Notes: a model not told the origin generated them from the letters alone. 52,798 bases of DNA from Pseudomonadota bacterium (GCA_021324135.1 JAJPJO010000215.1:1-52798); one strand, 5' to 3'. Positions 27,667 to 37,265 are shown, numbered from the stretch's first letter. Numbers and translations: made by a program.

Positions 27667-27843
27667 CATTTTGCATTTCGTTTACCTTGGTCTCCATCCT
27701 CCCGTCTTACTCACGTTCGCCTGTTTTCATGGAGCTAAATTGCGCCGGGACGCCGCCCGCTCCGGGAGCATTAAGGCAAGGACAGCGTCCACTGGTAATA
27801 TAGAATCGGAGGGCGGAACCATCTCCGCAATATTAAAGAAATT

Positions 27844-29055
27844 ATGAAAGAGAGCATGAGAAACAAAGGAAAGATCCACGCACCATCCGTGGTACTAGGG
27901 GTACTGGCCGGATCGATAATTGCTGCCGGGGCTGCCTTTGGTCTGGCGTTCGGTCTGGCGAATTCAGGATATCTTCAGAAGCTCGCACCGAATATGATAC
28001 CAGGCAGGCAGCCGGAGATCAGCCAGACGGACCCGTCTGCAGCCGTCAAAGTCATGATGCTTTCCGAGAATACTATAGCCGAAATTGCCAGCCGTTCCAG
28101 CAAGAGCGTGGTTAACATCGACATCAAGAAAACCGTTCCGGTGGCTGCACCACTGATGGTGATACCGGGTCTTGGACTGGGGATCGAGCAGCCGGGGCTG
28201 ATGCTTCCCAAAGCGCTGCAGCAAGTCGGCTCAGGCTCCGGGATCATCATTAAGGAAGACGGCTATATTCTCACCAACAATCACGTCGTGCAAAACGCCG
28301 ACGAGATCAAGGTGACTCTCAGCGATAAGCGAACTTTCAAAGGCAAAGTGATCGGTCGCGATTCAATCACCGATCTGGCTCTGGTCAAAATCCCGGCAAG
28401 CGGTCTTCCCGTCGCTAAATTGGGCACCAGCGCCGGCATCAGGCCAGGTGACTGGGCAATCGCAATCGGCAATCCGCTCGGTCTGGATCATACAGTCACA
28501 CTCGGGATCATCAGTGCCATCGGCCGGTCGTTGAACGAAGTGGGCAATGCCGGAGAGCTCATCCAAACGGATGCGGCCATCAATCCCGGCAATTCCGGCG
28601 GCCCGCTTCTCAATATTCACGGTGATGTAATCGGCATCAATACTGCCATCAGGCAGGACGGACAGAACATAGGCTTTGCCATTCCGGTCGATGTCTTCAA
28701 GCAAGTATCGGATGAATTGATCACTAAAGGCAGGATAGCCCGCGCTTACGTGGGCGTCTATATGCAGGAGCTGAGCCCGCAATTGAACGAGGCGCTTGGC
28801 GTGCCGGAGGGAACCCAGGGCATAGCCGTGGCCGGAGTGGCGCCGGAGGGTCCGGCCAGTCGCGCCGGTCTTGCTAAAGGCGACATCATTCAAAAGGTCG
28901 ATGGCAGTCCTGTTGACAGCAGCCGTTCCGTGCAAACCCTCGTGCGCAAGCATAAACCGGGCGAGAGCATCTCATTTGTCATATTGCGCGAAGGCAAACC
29001 GATGAATGTCGATGTGCAGGTGGACGACTATCCGGACACTGACCAGCAGTCATGA
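27844..29055 (+). CDS. HtrA/Deg-family serine protease with one PDZ domain
   Basis: A 403-residue membrane-anchored or exported protease that degrades or refolds damaged envelope proteins. An N-terminal hydrophobic segment (residues 15-40) is followed by a trypsin-like domain with the triad His147 (TNNHVV), Asp177 (ITDLALV) and Ser251 (GNSGGPL), then one PDZ domain (about 300-395, RAYVGVYMQ; GPASRAGLAKGDII). The single PDZ and N-terminal anchor resemble cyanobacterial HhoA/HhoB and DegS-like proteins. ATG 27844 lacks a good ribosome site; ATG 27856 is possible. Its stop overlaps the start of the dehydrogenase as ATGA. Confidence 0.95.
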   Translation: MKESMRNKGKIHAPSVVLGVLAGSIIAAGAAFGLAFGLANSGYLQKLAPNMIPGRQPEISQTDPSAAVKVMMLSENTIAEIASRSSKSVVNIDIKKTVPVAAPLMVIPGLGLGIEQPGLMLPKALQQVGSGSGIIIKEDGYILTNNHVVQNADEIKVTLSDKRTFKGKVIGRDSITDLALVKIPASGLPVAKLGTSAGIRPGDWAIAIGNPLGLDHTVTLGIISAIGRSLNEVGNAGELIQTDAAINPGNSGGPLLNIHGDVIGINTAIRQDGQNIGFAIPVDVFKQVSDELITKGRIARAYVGVYMQELSPQLNEALGVPEGTQGIAVAGVAPEGPASRAGLAKGDIIQKVDGSPVDSSRSVQTLVRKHKPGESISFVILREGKPMNVDVQVDDYPDTDQQS

Positions 29056-30110
29056 GCGGCACTAAAATGCAAGCCATGATCCTGGAGCGCCCGGGCGCCG
29101 CCCTGGAACTCGCCAGTGTCGAGCGCCCCGAGCCGAGCAGCGATCAGGTTCTCATTCAAGTGGAAGCCTGTGCCGTTTGCCGCACCGATTTGCACGTGCT
29201 CGATGGTGAGCTGAGCAATCCGAAGCTGCCGCTCATTCTCGGACATGAGATTGTCGGGATCATCAGGCAAGCAGGAGCGAGCGTAAAGGGATTGCATGAG
29301 GGTGATCGGGTCGGCGTGCCGTGGCTTGGCCGCACCTGCCACAACTGCAAGGAATGCCTGAGCGGCCGCGAAAATCTCTGCCAGCGAGCCAGCTTCACCG
29401 GCTACACCATAGATGGTGGCTATGCCGAGTTCAGCGTGGCGAACGCCGAGTATTGTTTTCCAATTCCAGAGCAGTATTCAGCAGCAGAAGCGGCACCGCT
29501 TCTTTGTGCCGGGCTGATCGGCTGGCGGTCGTACAAAATGGCCGGGGCGTTGGCGGCGACCATGTCGAGCCGCCCTGCTCTCACCGCCGGTGATACCATC
29601 GATCGATCAATCTCCAGGCTCGGCATTTACGGCTTTGGCGCAGCCGGGCACATCATTGCCCAAGTGGCTGCCCGGAGAGGCAAGCAGGTTTACGCCTTCA
29701 CACGCTCCGGCGATCACGGCGCTCAGGAATTGGCTCGAAGACTCGGTTGCATCTGGGCCGGTTCATCCGAGGAGGCACCCCCGGATGCGCTCGATGCGGC
29801 GCTAATCTTCGCTCCCGTCGGCGCCTTGTTGCCCCTGGCTCTTAAGCGGCTCGACAAGGGCGGGGTCGTCGTCTGCGGCGGCATCCACATGAGCGACATT
29901 CCCCCATTCCCATATGCCGACTTGTGGCAGGAGCGCAAAATTGCCTCGGTTGCCAATCTTACCCGCCTTGATGCCACGGAGTTTTTAGAGGTTGCCGGCG
30001 AGTGTGAGATTAAGACGGAGATTCACGAGTATCCCCTTTTCGAGGCCAATCAGGCCCTGGCCGATCTTAAATCGGGCAGAATTAAGGGGGCCGCGGTTTT
30101 GATTCCTTAA
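29052..30110 (+). CDS. Zinc-dependent alcohol dehydrogenase
   Basis: A 352-residue medium-chain dehydrogenase that should oxidise alcohols or reduce aldehydes with NAD(P). Catalytic zinc ligands are Cys43 (CAVCRTD), His65 (GHE) and probably Cys151; the structural zinc is held by Cys96, Cys99, Cys102 and Cys110 (CHNCKECLSGRENLC). The nucleotide fold is GIYGFGAAGH. Compared with AdhA-like relatives, about 20 residues are inserted between GWRSYKMAG and the GIYGFG strand (LAATMSSRPALTAGDTIDRS). The ATG overlaps the stop of htrA as ATGA, so it depends on upstream translation; a functional link with the protease is not known. Confidence 0.92.
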   Translation: MSGTKMQAMILERPGAALELASVERPEPSSDQVLIQVEACAVCRTDLHVLDGELSNPKLPLILGHEIVGIIRQAGASVKGLHEGDRVGVPWLGRTCHNCKECLSGRENLCQRASFTGYTIDGGYAEFSVANAEYCFPIPEQYSAAEAAPLLCAGLIGWRSYKMAGALAATMSSRPALTAGDTIDRSISRLGIYGFGAAGHIIAQVAARRGKQVYAFTRSGDHGAQELARRLGCIWAGSSEEAPPDALDAALIFAPVGALLPLALKRLDKGGVVVCGGIHMSDIPPFPYADLWQERKIASVANLTRLDATEFLEVAGECEIKTEIHEYPLFEANQALADLKSGRIKGAAVLIP

Positions 30111-30509
30111 GGCTTGAACCGTTGCGGCACAATGGCTACAAACTCTTCCTCCGATTTTCGGCATCAGCCCTTTACCTCTGTGCTATACGCACAATCGCGT
30201 ACCCTTTTAGAGCGATTTACAGTTTCCGCCGGCGGGTTTAAACTTGTACTAGCCGAGGCTTTAACGATGAATCTTCGGTTCTTTATCGAACTTACCACCC
30301 GATTGCCCCAGACTAAAAATGCCAGGCGGGAGAACACTCCTGCTCAAAATACTGATACGCTCTAGATATAAAAACCGCACCCCGAGGCTCCCGATTGGGA
30401 TAAAGAAAGCATCCCTGCTGCTCGCTCCCTTGAGAAAAGATAGAACCTGATAGCCCGGCGGTCCTGCACTGTATATGGTGCATTGTCGATTTAAGGTTTG
30501 CCACCCAAA
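30111..30509. other. Non-coding leader region before the second kinase
   Basis: A 399-base gap without a convincing gene. It holds a candidate promoter at 30216-30244, the perfect palindrome CCGCCGGCGG (30226-30235) inside that promoter's spacer, and a copy of a dispersed palindrome, GCACTGTATATGGTGC, at about 30468-30483 just before the kinase start. An 83-codon frame at 30114 has no ribosome site and an atypical composition. Confidence 0.5.
30216..30244 (+). promoter_or_regulatory. Candidate promoter with palindromic spacer
   Basis: TTTACA (30216-30221), a 17-base spacer, and TAAACT (30239-30244). The spacer contains CCGCCGGCGG, which could be an operator. It would produce a leader of about 260 bases for the kinase gene. 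Confidence 0.4.
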
Positions 30510-32396
30510 ATGAATGCCACCACCGATGAAGACAATCTGCAAGTGAAAGGGGTCCAGCCGGAGGAACCGTCAAGTCCGGCTGAGAAAGCCGTGCCGCCGC
30601 GCAAAATTGAGGGCAAGTTCGCCGGCCGTTATGAGATAGTCGAGAAAATTGGTCAGGGCGGCATGGCCTCGCTCTATCGGGTCAAAGATCTTCTCTTCGG
30701 CGAAGAGCTGGCCATCAAGGTTATTCGCCCGGAGGTGGCGATGGATGCGGTCAGCCAGCGGCGTTTCCGCCAGGAAGCGCGAGCGGCGCGCGAATTGAAC
30801 CATCCCCATATCGTCAGCGTCAGAGCCTTCGACATTTCCCCCGAGGGCATTCCCTTCATGATCATGGATTATGTCGAGGGCTGCGACCTCGGATATATCC
30901 TCAAGGGTGGTCCGTTAGCTTTGCCCGATTTCTTCCAGGTCTGCCTGCAAGTGACAGGCGCGCTCGTGCATGCTCACTCGCGCGGCGTCGTCCATCGCGA
31001 CGTCAAGCCGAGCAACATTCTGGTCACCTCGAAGGAATCCGGCGAGGTCTGGGTGAAGCTGGTTGACTTCGGCATCGCCAAGCTCCTCTACGCACTTGAT
31101 GATGAAGACACGACGATGCACAGCCTGACGAGAACCGGACAGACGGTTGGCAGCCCAGCCTATATGAGTCCGGAGCAGATTCAGGCTAAAGACATCGATG
31201 CTCGATCTGACATTTATTCATTCGGCGTCGTCATGTTCGAAGCGCTCACCGGGCAATGGCCCTTCAATGCCGGCAATCCGCTGCAACTGGCCATGCATCA
31301 TCTTACTACCCTGCCGCCCAGCATCGCCAAAATCAACAAAGAAGTTCCGCCCCACCTGGAGCGGATCGTCAAGCATTGTCTGGAGAAACGGCCGGAGGAT
31401 CGCTACCAGAACATGTTCGATCTGCGCTCCGATTTGCAGCTCGTCTCACAAGGCAGAGAGCCGCTTTTGAAGGTAGGCGGCGCCGGCGCCGCCCTGGCGC
31501 AATCATCGGAAAATTCATGGGTCGATCTGATCAAAAAGGACGCCCAGAAAGAGCTTCCCTGCGTCATGGAAGGGAATTTGTCGTATGAGCTCAGACTGAA
31601 CAATGTCCTCGAGCAAATCTTCGAGCTCGGCTATAACGGCGACTCGATTTTGCGACTGAAATCACACAACCCCGAGTTTACAGGCGTCGTACTTCTGCGC
31701 GACGGCAGACAAGTGATCGCCGCCAAATTGTTGAACGATCCCATAAGCCCATTCGATGCACTGAGACGCATGCTCTCGATGGCTGATGGTGAGTACAAAT
31801 ATTCGATCATCAAGAAGGAAGATTACAACGCGCCTGAGTCGCCCTTCGTTCTGAGCTTGAAATATCTGCTCTCGATCTATCCCAATTATGAAGCGCTTTG
31901 CGAGCTGGTCGATCAAAAAGCGCTCAACGATCTCGTCTTTGCAGTCAAGTCGGACGGGCGCGATGCCATCCATTCTCAAGACCTGGAGCAGGTGGCTGAG
32001 ATAGTCAGCCAAATGGATGATAAAAACGAGGCGTGGAGACCGATGACGCCGCCGCGTCCGACTGGCGTGTCGGATAGCGGCTCGCCTCTGATTGCCAAGG
32101 AAGTGCTGGAGCTGGAGAAGAAATCGTCAGGCGCCAACCAGCAGAGCAAGAAGAAAACCGGGCTGGCCTGGCTGATCAGCTTCAGCAGCAAACGAAGCGG
32201 TGCCATTTTCATGACCATCGTGTTCATGTCGGCGATGATGGCGATGGGCTTCCAGATCCTTAAATCGAGCGTCTTTCAGCAATCGAGCCAGGGTCAGGCC
32301 TATAGGAAGAAACGGCGCTATAGAAGACATTCATTCAACCCGACACCGACGATCGACGGGCAAAAGACGGCGCACACAGGCGAGCAAACCAGATAA
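30510..32396 (+). CDS. Hanks-type Ser/Thr protein kinase with DUF4388-like domain
   Basis: A 628-residue transmembrane kinase. The ATP loop is GQGGMAS, the catalytic loop HRDVKPSN at His162, followed by VDFGIAK and MSPEQ. After the kinase a module at about 350-440 reads like DUF4388 (GYNGDSILRLKS, GVVLLRDGRQVIAAKL, then a segment scoring whether the protein contains FDALRRMLSMADGEYKYS), a domain usually joined to receivers and gliding-motility regulators. A helix near 564-585 (GAIFMTIVFMSAMMAMGF) anchors the protein near its C-terminus and leaves a short basic tail. ATG 30510 is used; an in-frame TTG at 30498 is too close to AAGG (30493-30496). The companion MglA GTPase at 5707 is a family known to act with such modules, but the link is only suggestive. 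Confidence 0.92.
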   Translation: MNATTDEDNLQVKGVQPEEPSSPAEKAVPPRKIEGKFAGRYEIVEKIGQGGMASLYRVKDLLFGEELAIKVIRPEVAMDAVSQRRFRQEARAARELNHPHIVSVRAFDISPEGIPFMIMDYVEGCDLGYILKGGPLALPDFFQVCLQVTGALVHAHSRGVVHRDVKPSNILVTSKESGEVWVKLVDFGIAKLLYALDDEDTTMHSLTRTGQTVGSPAYMSPEQIQAKDIDARSDIYSFGVVMFEALTGQWPFNAGNPLQLAMHHLTTLPPSIAKINKEVPPHLERIVKHCLEKRPEDRYQNMFDLRSDLQLVSQGREPLLKVGGAGAALAQSSENSWVDLIKKDAQKELPCVMEGNLSYELRLNNVLEQIFELGYNGDSILRLKSHNPEFTGVVLLRDGRQVIAAKLLNDPISPFDALRRMLSMADGEYKYSIIKKEDYNAPESPFVLSLKYLLSIYPNYEALCELVDQKALNDLVFAVKSDGRDAIHSQDLEQVAEIVSQMDDKNEAWRPMTPPRPTGVSDSGSPLIAKEVLELEKKSSGANQQSKKKTGLAWLISFSSKRSGAIFMTIVFMSAMMAMGFQILKSSVFQQSSQGQAYRKKRRYRRHSFNPTPTIDGQKTAHTGEQTR

Positions 32397-32402
32397 TAGA
32401 AC

Positions 32403-32651
32403 TCAGTCTTTCTCCAGGTCGCTGTCGATGCGCTTTTTCTCGCCGGGAATATTGCTAATCGTGGCCCCCCGCAGGCGCTTGAGGAAGGCGGTAATTTCCT
32501 GCGCTTTTTGCCTCTTCTCATCATCGTTGAGATGCTTGCCGTTGCCCCGAGCCAGGCGCAACTCGTTTGCAACATAAAGCAAAAGAGAGCAGGCGGCGGT
32601 AATTGCCAGCAATGAAATTGCAAAAAGACAGAGGGTGAAGAATGGATTCAT
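32403..32651 (-). CDS. Small one-pass membrane protein, unknown
   Basis: An 82-residue protein: an N-terminal membrane helix ([25 protein letters not shown]) and a basic, helical cytoplasmic tail ([20 protein letters not shown]). No family recognised. The ATG at 32651 is preferred over TTG 32669. It lies six bases from the stop of the kinase in convergent orientation and is divergent from msrB. Confidence 0.62.
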   Translation of the reverse strand: MNPFFTLCLFAISLLAITAACSLLLYVANELRLARGNGKHLNDDEKRQKAQEITAFLKRLRGATISNIPGEKKRIDSDLEKD

Positions 32652-32866
32652 CGGGGATCCGGGGCGCAAGACGCGCCAGAGAACCGGCTGGGCGTCGTGT
32701 TGTCCTTATTATATTACATGCCTTTCATCTGATTGTGTGTAAGCTAAGATACAGCTGGGTACTTAGACTATTACTACACTCGATACAAGCAATACTGAGA
32801 AGGCAGAGCCTCGATTCGACAAAAAAACGTTCGCCCAAATCAGCAAAGGGATTGAGAAAAGATCTG

Positions 32867-33388
32867 ATGCAAGCAAAACCATTTTCATTCAGAACCCTTG
32901 TAGTTGTTTTTTTGCTGGTCGCCGTTTTTCTCAGCCTTGATGCCATAGTTTTCGCCAAGGAGGAGGCGGAGAAAAGATCAGTTGCACAGAGCGGCGCGGC
33001 TGGCGACAAAGCAGCCGGAAAGGACGATTTGAAGAAAAGACTGACGCCGCTTCAATATCATGTCACACAGGAAAAGGGCACGGAAACTGCCTTTACAGGA
33101 CAGTATTACAAGAACCATCAGAAGGGCCTATACAAGTGCATCGTCTGCGGTGAGCCTCTCTTCAGCTCGAAGACCAAGTTTGAATCGGGATCGGGATGGC
33201 CGAGTTTCTATGCCCCTCTTAAGAAGGATGTGGTCTCAGAGCACAAAGACAAGGATGAAGTGAAAACGGAAGTTATCTGCAGCCACTGCGGCGCGCATCT
33301 CGGACACGTTTTCAACGACGGACCCAATCCTACGCACATGCGTTATTGCATCAATTCGTGCTCGCTCGATTTCGAGAAAGGGAAATGA
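32867..33388 (+). CDS. msrB: Peptide methionine (R)-S-oxide reductase MsrB, exported or membrane-anchored
   Basis: The protein (173 residues from ATG 32867) repairs methionine-R-sulfoxide in oxidised proteins. All MsrB marks are present: zinc ligands in two CxxC pairs ([19 protein letters not shown]), GSGWPSFY, and the catalytic Cys161 in [11 protein letters not shown]; a second Cys165 is close by. An N-terminal hydrophobic segment ([20 protein letters not shown]) exports or anchors it, so it acts on envelope proteins. The frame stays open upstream to 32642, but that part is poor in starts and unlike MsrB. Its stop overlaps the next gene as ATGA, linking envelope oxidative repair with a diguanylate cyclase. 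The 215-base spacer before the start holds no clear promoter. Confidence 0.94.
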   Translation: MQAKPFSFRTLVVVFLLVAVFLSLDAIVFAKEEAEKRSVAQSGAAGDKAAGKDDLKKRLTPLQYHVTQEKGTETAFTGQYYKNHQKGLYKCIVCGEPLFSSKTKFESGSGWPSFYAPLKKDVVSEHKDKDEVKTEVICSHCGAHLGHVFNDGPNPTHMRYCINSCSLDFEKGK

Positions 33389-35700
33389 GCAAGACTATCA
33401 TCCAAATCGAGCATGATGCCACCGTTGGTCAACTGGTTAGCTCAATCCTGACACCTAAAGGCTATGAAATCGAGCTTCAGTCCAGTGGTCAGAAAGCGCT
33501 TGAACTTCTCAAGCAGAAGACCTTTGATATTGCCATCGTTGGCGATCAACTCGACGATCTAGACGGCATCGGATTCATCGTGCAATTCCGCAAGCACTTC
33601 GCCAAGCAAAAGCTTGTCTTCGTGACCAAGACCTGGCCGCCAAGCGAGCTGTACGAGCGGCTCACCAAAGATCTGAAAGTCGACCTGGTGGCGATCAGAC
33701 CGCTGAAGGCGAGTATCTTTGGCGTGCAGATCGACTCGCTGCTCGGCGAGGCCAAGCCGAAAGGGGCAAGCACTCTCTCACCGGAGCAACTGCATTTCGA
33801 GGCCATGCAGGCGTTGCGATCGAAGTATATAATCGTGCTTCCCGAGCGGATCAAGAAGCTCACCGAAGCATTCGATGCCGCCCGCGAGCAGCGCCAGCAG
33901 CCGCGCTATCTCGAGGATGCCATACGCCTGGCGCACAATCTGAAGGGCACCTCCGGCTCATGTGGTTTGATCGAGCTGAGCGAAGCATCGGCTCATCTGG
34001 AATCCGCCTTGAAAGCCATTCTCGCTTCCGGGCTGGTGGAAAACGAAACCTCCTGGGACGAGATCCAGAACTTTCTCGACTATGTGGTTCAGGTAGCAAA
34101 TGTGGTGGCATCGAGCAGTGAAGTTTTGGAAACAAGCACCAAGCTCAAGGATTTAGCGGAACAACAAAAATTCGATCTGGTAGACGATCCCGAACTGGCA
34201 GGCAGCACCGTATACAGTGCCGATGCCGGCTCAGCAAAACAAATGCAGATTAACGCCAATCGCCTGCCTGCCTCCACGACCCAGCTCGCCGAAAGCTCCA
34301 ACTCGACAGCCGGTGAGGTCGAGGCCTCGCGGGTGCCCAAGCATCTTGCACCGGTTGTGGTATCACCTCAAACGGTAACCATGGATACCGGACTGCTGGC
34401 CGGATCGAGCATCGCCAGTCGCCTGCTTCCCGTCAGCGACGATGCCACATCAGTGCGCGTTCTTATCGTATCGAGCGAGGCGTTGCCCGCAATCGAGCGG
34501 CGCGTCGACGGTTTACCCGTGCAGTTGATCGGCACGTCGTCGCAAGAAGAAGCGGTAATCATGGCCAAGGCCCTGGCTCTGGATGCGGCGCTGATCGACA
34601 TAAGCATGGAATCGCCCTCGCCTGGAATAACTCTGGCTCGCACATTGCGCACGCTGCCGGGCAACGAGAGCCTGCCGGTCGCTTTTGTCTCGACATCGAG
34701 TCAGCCCAGCAGTGCCGAGACTGCTCATGCCGGAGCATCCCTCTTCCTTGAAAAACCAATCAAACAGCAGATGCTGGCCAATGCCGTCGACTACTTGCTG
34801 AGCGTCAGATCCGGCGGCAGGCCGCGTATATTGATCATCGACGATGATGAGGACTTCGTGAAGGTGATCGGCTCCATTCTGGGCAAAGAGGGCATGATCG
34901 TTAAAGCGGTTCTGATCCCGGAGAATGTTCCGGAAACGGTGGCTCAGTTCGCACCGGATGTGGTGCTGCTCGATGTAATGATGCCCGGCATAAGCGGCTA
35001 TCAAATTTGCCAGCAAATCAGAGAGCGCAGTCAGTTTCAAGACCTGCCGATTTTGTTTCTCACGGCCCAGACCGGCTTGAGCGCCCGATTGGCTGCCTTC
35101 GAGGCCGGCGGGGATGATTATTTGCCCAAGCCTGTGGCGCCGGCGGAATTGCTCATGCGCGTCAAGGTCAGACTGGAGCGTGCCCGCCTTTTGAGAGAAC
35201 GGGCGGACAAGGATGTTCTTACCGGTCTGATGATCCGGCGAGCTTTCATGGAGCAGCTGAGCGGTCTGCTTTCCGAATCGAAAACCAATAACTTGCGCTT
35301 CAGCCTCTGCCTTTTAGACATCGACCATTTCAAACATGTTAACGACAACTACGGTCATCTGTCAGGGGATCGAGTATTGGCCTATTTCGGGCAGTTGATT
35401 CGGCGCCGCTTTCGAGTTGAGGATTTGCGCGGTCGCTGGGGCGGAGAAGAATTTATCGTCGCCTTTCGGCATATAGACAAACAAACAGCCAAGGGCGCTC
35501 TGGAGCGTTGCCTGGACGAGCTGAAGGGTCAAATTTTCGAGGGTGACAACGGCGAAATCTTCTCGGTCTCGTTCAGCGGCGGGCTGGTCTCCTTTCCTGA
35601 GGATGGCGAATCGCCGCAGACTTTGATTAAACTGGCCGACGAGTGTCTTTACGAGGCCAAGCACCGGGGCAGAAGCCAAGTAGTGGCGAGGGGCGGCTGA
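33385..35700 (+). CDS. Multi-receiver Hpt-GGDEF diguanylate cyclase
   Basis: A 771-residue cytoplasmic signalling protein making cyclic-di-GMP. Order: receiver-like domain 1 (1-125) whose phospho-Asp position is Gly and whose Lys is Arg (IRPL); Hpt domain with [12 protein letters not shown] and His184; receiver-like domain 2 (about 355-470) that lacks the acidic pocket but keeps an Asp and EKP; canonical receiver 3 (about 475-600) with IDDDED, Asp530 and PKP; then GGDEF with DxDxFKxxND-type metal site and GGEEF at Gly686. The inhibitory site RVED lies five residues before it, so product feedback is expected. ATG 33385 overlaps the msrB stop (ATGA). A hairpin follows the stop. Confidence 0.94.
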   Translation: MSKTIIQIEHDATVGQLVSSILTPKGYEIELQSSGQKALELLKQKTFDIAIVGDQLDDLDGIGFIVQFRKHFAKQKLVFVTKTWPPSELYERLTKDLKVDLVAIRPLKASIFGVQIDSLLGEAKPKGASTLSPEQLHFEAMQALRSKYIIVLPERIKKLTEAFDAAREQRQQPRYLEDAIRLAHNLKGTSGSCGLIELSEASAHLESALKAILASGLVENETSWDEIQNFLDYVVQVANVVASSSEVLETSTKLKDLAEQQKFDLVDDPELAGSTVYSADAGSAKQMQINANRLPASTTQLAESSNSTAGEVEASRVPKHLAPVVVSPQTVTMDTGLLAGSSIASRLLPVSDDATSVRVLIVSSEALPAIERRVDGLPVQLIGTSSQEEAVIMAKALALDAALIDISMESPSPGITLARTLRTLPGNESLPVAFVSTSSQPSSAETAHAGASLFLEKPIKQQMLANAVDYLLSVRSGGRPRILIIDDDEDFVKVIGSILGKEGMIVKAVLIPENVPETVAQFAPDVVLLDVMMPGISGYQICQQIRERSQFQDLPILFLTAQTGLSARLAAFEAGGDDYLPKPVAPAELLMRVKVRLERARLLRERADKDVLTGLMIRRAFMEQLSGLLSESKTNNLRFSLCLLDIDHFKHVNDNYGHLSGDRVLAYFGQLIRRRFRVEDLRGRWGGEEFIVAFRHIDKQTAKGALERCLDELKGQIFEGDNGEIFSVSFSGGLVSFPEDGESPQTLIKLADECLYEAKHRGRSQVVARGG

Positions 35701-35712
35701 ATAGCGCTTGTT

Positions 35713-35732
35713 GGCAGGCGCTTCCGCTTGCC
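35713..35732 (+). terminator. Hairpin after the diguanylate cyclase gene
   Basis: GGCAGGCG and CGCTTGCC form an eight-pair stem (one G-U) around CTTC, 13 bases after the stop. There is no proper T tract, so it may protect the 3' end rather than terminate. Confidence 0.4.
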
Positions 35733-35920
35733 TGAGTAGCTTGATGTTTTGATCCGACGAACTCTCCAATTGACTATAATGTAGAAGCGCGCATCATTTT
35801 GAGTCCGTTTAAGGAATGTGATGAGCCTCAAATGGACGCGCCGGGGCAGGGGTTATTGGAGCGCCGTGCTTGAGTGCCGACTGAAACGGGGGCGCGGCCA
35901 AATGAAGTGCCAGGGTGGTC

Positions 35921-36295
35921 ATGGCTAGAATTCTACTGGTGGAAGACGATGAGAATCTCTCTGAGACCGTCTCTGACTGGCTAACTTACCAGGAGCATGT
36001 TGTCGAGACGGCCTTTTCGGGCTTTGAAGCGCTCGAGCAGCTCGAGTGCGGCTCATTCGACCTGGTGATTTTGGACTGGAACCTGCCAGGAGTGGAAGGC
36101 CCGGAAATTTGCAAACGATTTCGGGCCCAGGGTGGCAGAACGCCAATCATCATGCTTACGGGCATGGATTCATCCACAGAAAGAAAAGCCTGTCTTGATG
36201 CCGGGGCGAATGATTACTTGAAGAAGCCCTTCAAGCTAAAGGATCTTTCCACCAAGTTAGACCAGTTTTTGCTCAAGCAAGACGGGCAGAACTGA
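35921..36295 (+). CDS. Single-domain response regulator
   Basis: A 124-residue stand-alone receiver of the CheY/OmpR-receiver type. The acid pocket is VEDDEN, the phosphoacceptor Asp52 (ILDWNLPG), then MLTGMD and LKKPF with the conserved Lys. No output domain follows; it should act by protein contact or as a shuttle in a phosphorelay. ATG 35921 with AGGG at five bases is preferred over GTG 35915. A consensus TATAAT at 35775-35780, about 140 bases upstream, lacks a good -35. It faces the CPBP protease, whose last codons carry a short tandem repeat (GTGAAAGAT twice). Confidence 0.9.
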   Translation: MARILLVEDDENLSETVSDWLTYQEHVVETAFSGFEALEQLECGSFDLVILDWNLPGVEGPEICKRFRAQGGRTPIIMLTGMDSSTERKACLDAGANDYLKKPFKLKDLSTKLDQFLLKQDGQN

Positions 36296-36303
36296 TCTTT
36301 CAC

Positions 36304-37200
36304 TCAATCTTTCACTCGCCAGGGCCTGATGTGGGCCTGTTTGTACGACATATACAAAAATATGGCGCCCGCTAGAGAGCCGATGATGAAAGCGGGCATG
36401 CTTGCCTCCGGTCCAAACGGACCACCGGAGGAGAACAGATTGCTGCTCAGAACAGGATTCATCACGGAGGGCCCGATGTCCGTACCCGACACGTTGAAAC
36501 CATATATGGTGCCTTCCATGAAGTCCCATGCCCAATGAAGACCGATCGGCAGCCACAGTCGCCGCGTCAGCAGATAGGCACCGGCTAAAGGAAGTCCGGC
36601 CTCGAGCGAGAGCACCGAGCAAAAATAGAGCTTGTCGTTCAATGTGACGTTATCGACCGGGTTACTATAATGAGCGAATCCGAAGAGGAGGGAGGATAGA
36701 ATCACAGCGGCAATCGTGCCGTATCCGGTCTCCAGCCGTTTAAAAATATAGCCCCTGAAAATCAGCTCTTCGGTGAAGGCGACGATGAAAAACAGAAGCA
36801 TGGCCGGCATCAGATCCACAGGCCAGCGCCATGAATCGACAGTGAATCCGCCCACCAGGTACATTGCACCGAGCATGGTGCTGATTAGAACCGTGCCTGC
36901 AAGAAAGCCGATCAACATATCAATCAGGGCTTTGCGACTGGCCAGTCCAATATCAACCAAGAATGCCAACGTCTTGCTTCCTTGAAAGAAAGCGATTGCC
37001 AGAAGGCAGGCACACAATGAGATGAACTCGCGAAGGCTGTTGGCGTACAAGCCGATCCCGGACAGATCCCAGGGTCTGATAATACAATCGATCAGCAACA
37101 AAAGTCTGAATAATAGCGTGCCGAATCCCAGCACCTCGAGAGTGTCCGAGAGTGCCTGGTAGGGGCTTTTGTTGGCGGCTACGGTATCTGATTTGCGCAA
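36304..37200 (-). CDS. CPBP-family intramembrane metalloprotease
   Basis: A 298-residue polytopic protein of the CAAX protease / bacteriocin-processing (CPBP, Abi) family. Motif 1 is TEELIFRG with Glu144-Glu145 and Arg149; motif 2 is FGFAHYSN with His177; motif 3 is GLHWAWDF near 230. Members cleave membrane-bound substrates, sometimes bacteriocins or signalling proteins; the substrate is unknown. A TTG at 37200 is the only start: a TGA lies two codons upstream and no ATG occurs near. A weak AAGAG is placed suitably. It is divergent from the DUF62 gene across a palindrome. Confidence 0.88.
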   Translation of the reverse strand: MRKSDTVAANKSPYQALSDTLEVLGFGTLLFRLLLLIDCIIRPWDLSGIGLYANSLREFISLCACLLAIAFFQGSKTLAFLVDIGLASRKALIDMLIGFLAGTVLISTMLGAMYLVGGFTVDSWRWPVDLMPAMLLFFIVAFTEELIFRGYIFKRLETGYGTIAAVILSSLLFGFAHYSNPVDNVTLNDKLYFCSVLSLEAGLPLAGAYLLTRRLWLPIGLHWAWDFMEGTIYGFNVSGTDIGPSVMNPVLSSNLFSSGGPFGPEASMPAFIIGSLAGAIFLYMSYKQAHIRPWRVKD

Positions 37201-37246
37201 CTGTCAGCTCTTGAAACTACATGCTTTTCGGGAAAAACTAAAGAGA

Positions 37247-37265
37247 GCCAGGCATATTGCCTGGC
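37247..37265. promoter_or_regulatory. Perfect inverted repeat between divergent genes
   Basis: GCCAGGCA and TGCCTGGC around TAT, an 8-base perfect dyad lying between the start of the CPBP protease (37200, minus) and the DUF62 protein (37329, plus). Placement fits an operator shared by both. Confidence 0.45.

Noticed and set aside
30114..30365. 83-codon frame before the second kinase
   Set aside because: No ribosome site, atypical composition, overlaps promoter-like elements.
36294..36317. Tandem GTGAAAGAT repeat at the CPBP protease stop
   Set aside because: A two-unit duplication, most simply replication slippage; no structural role seen.
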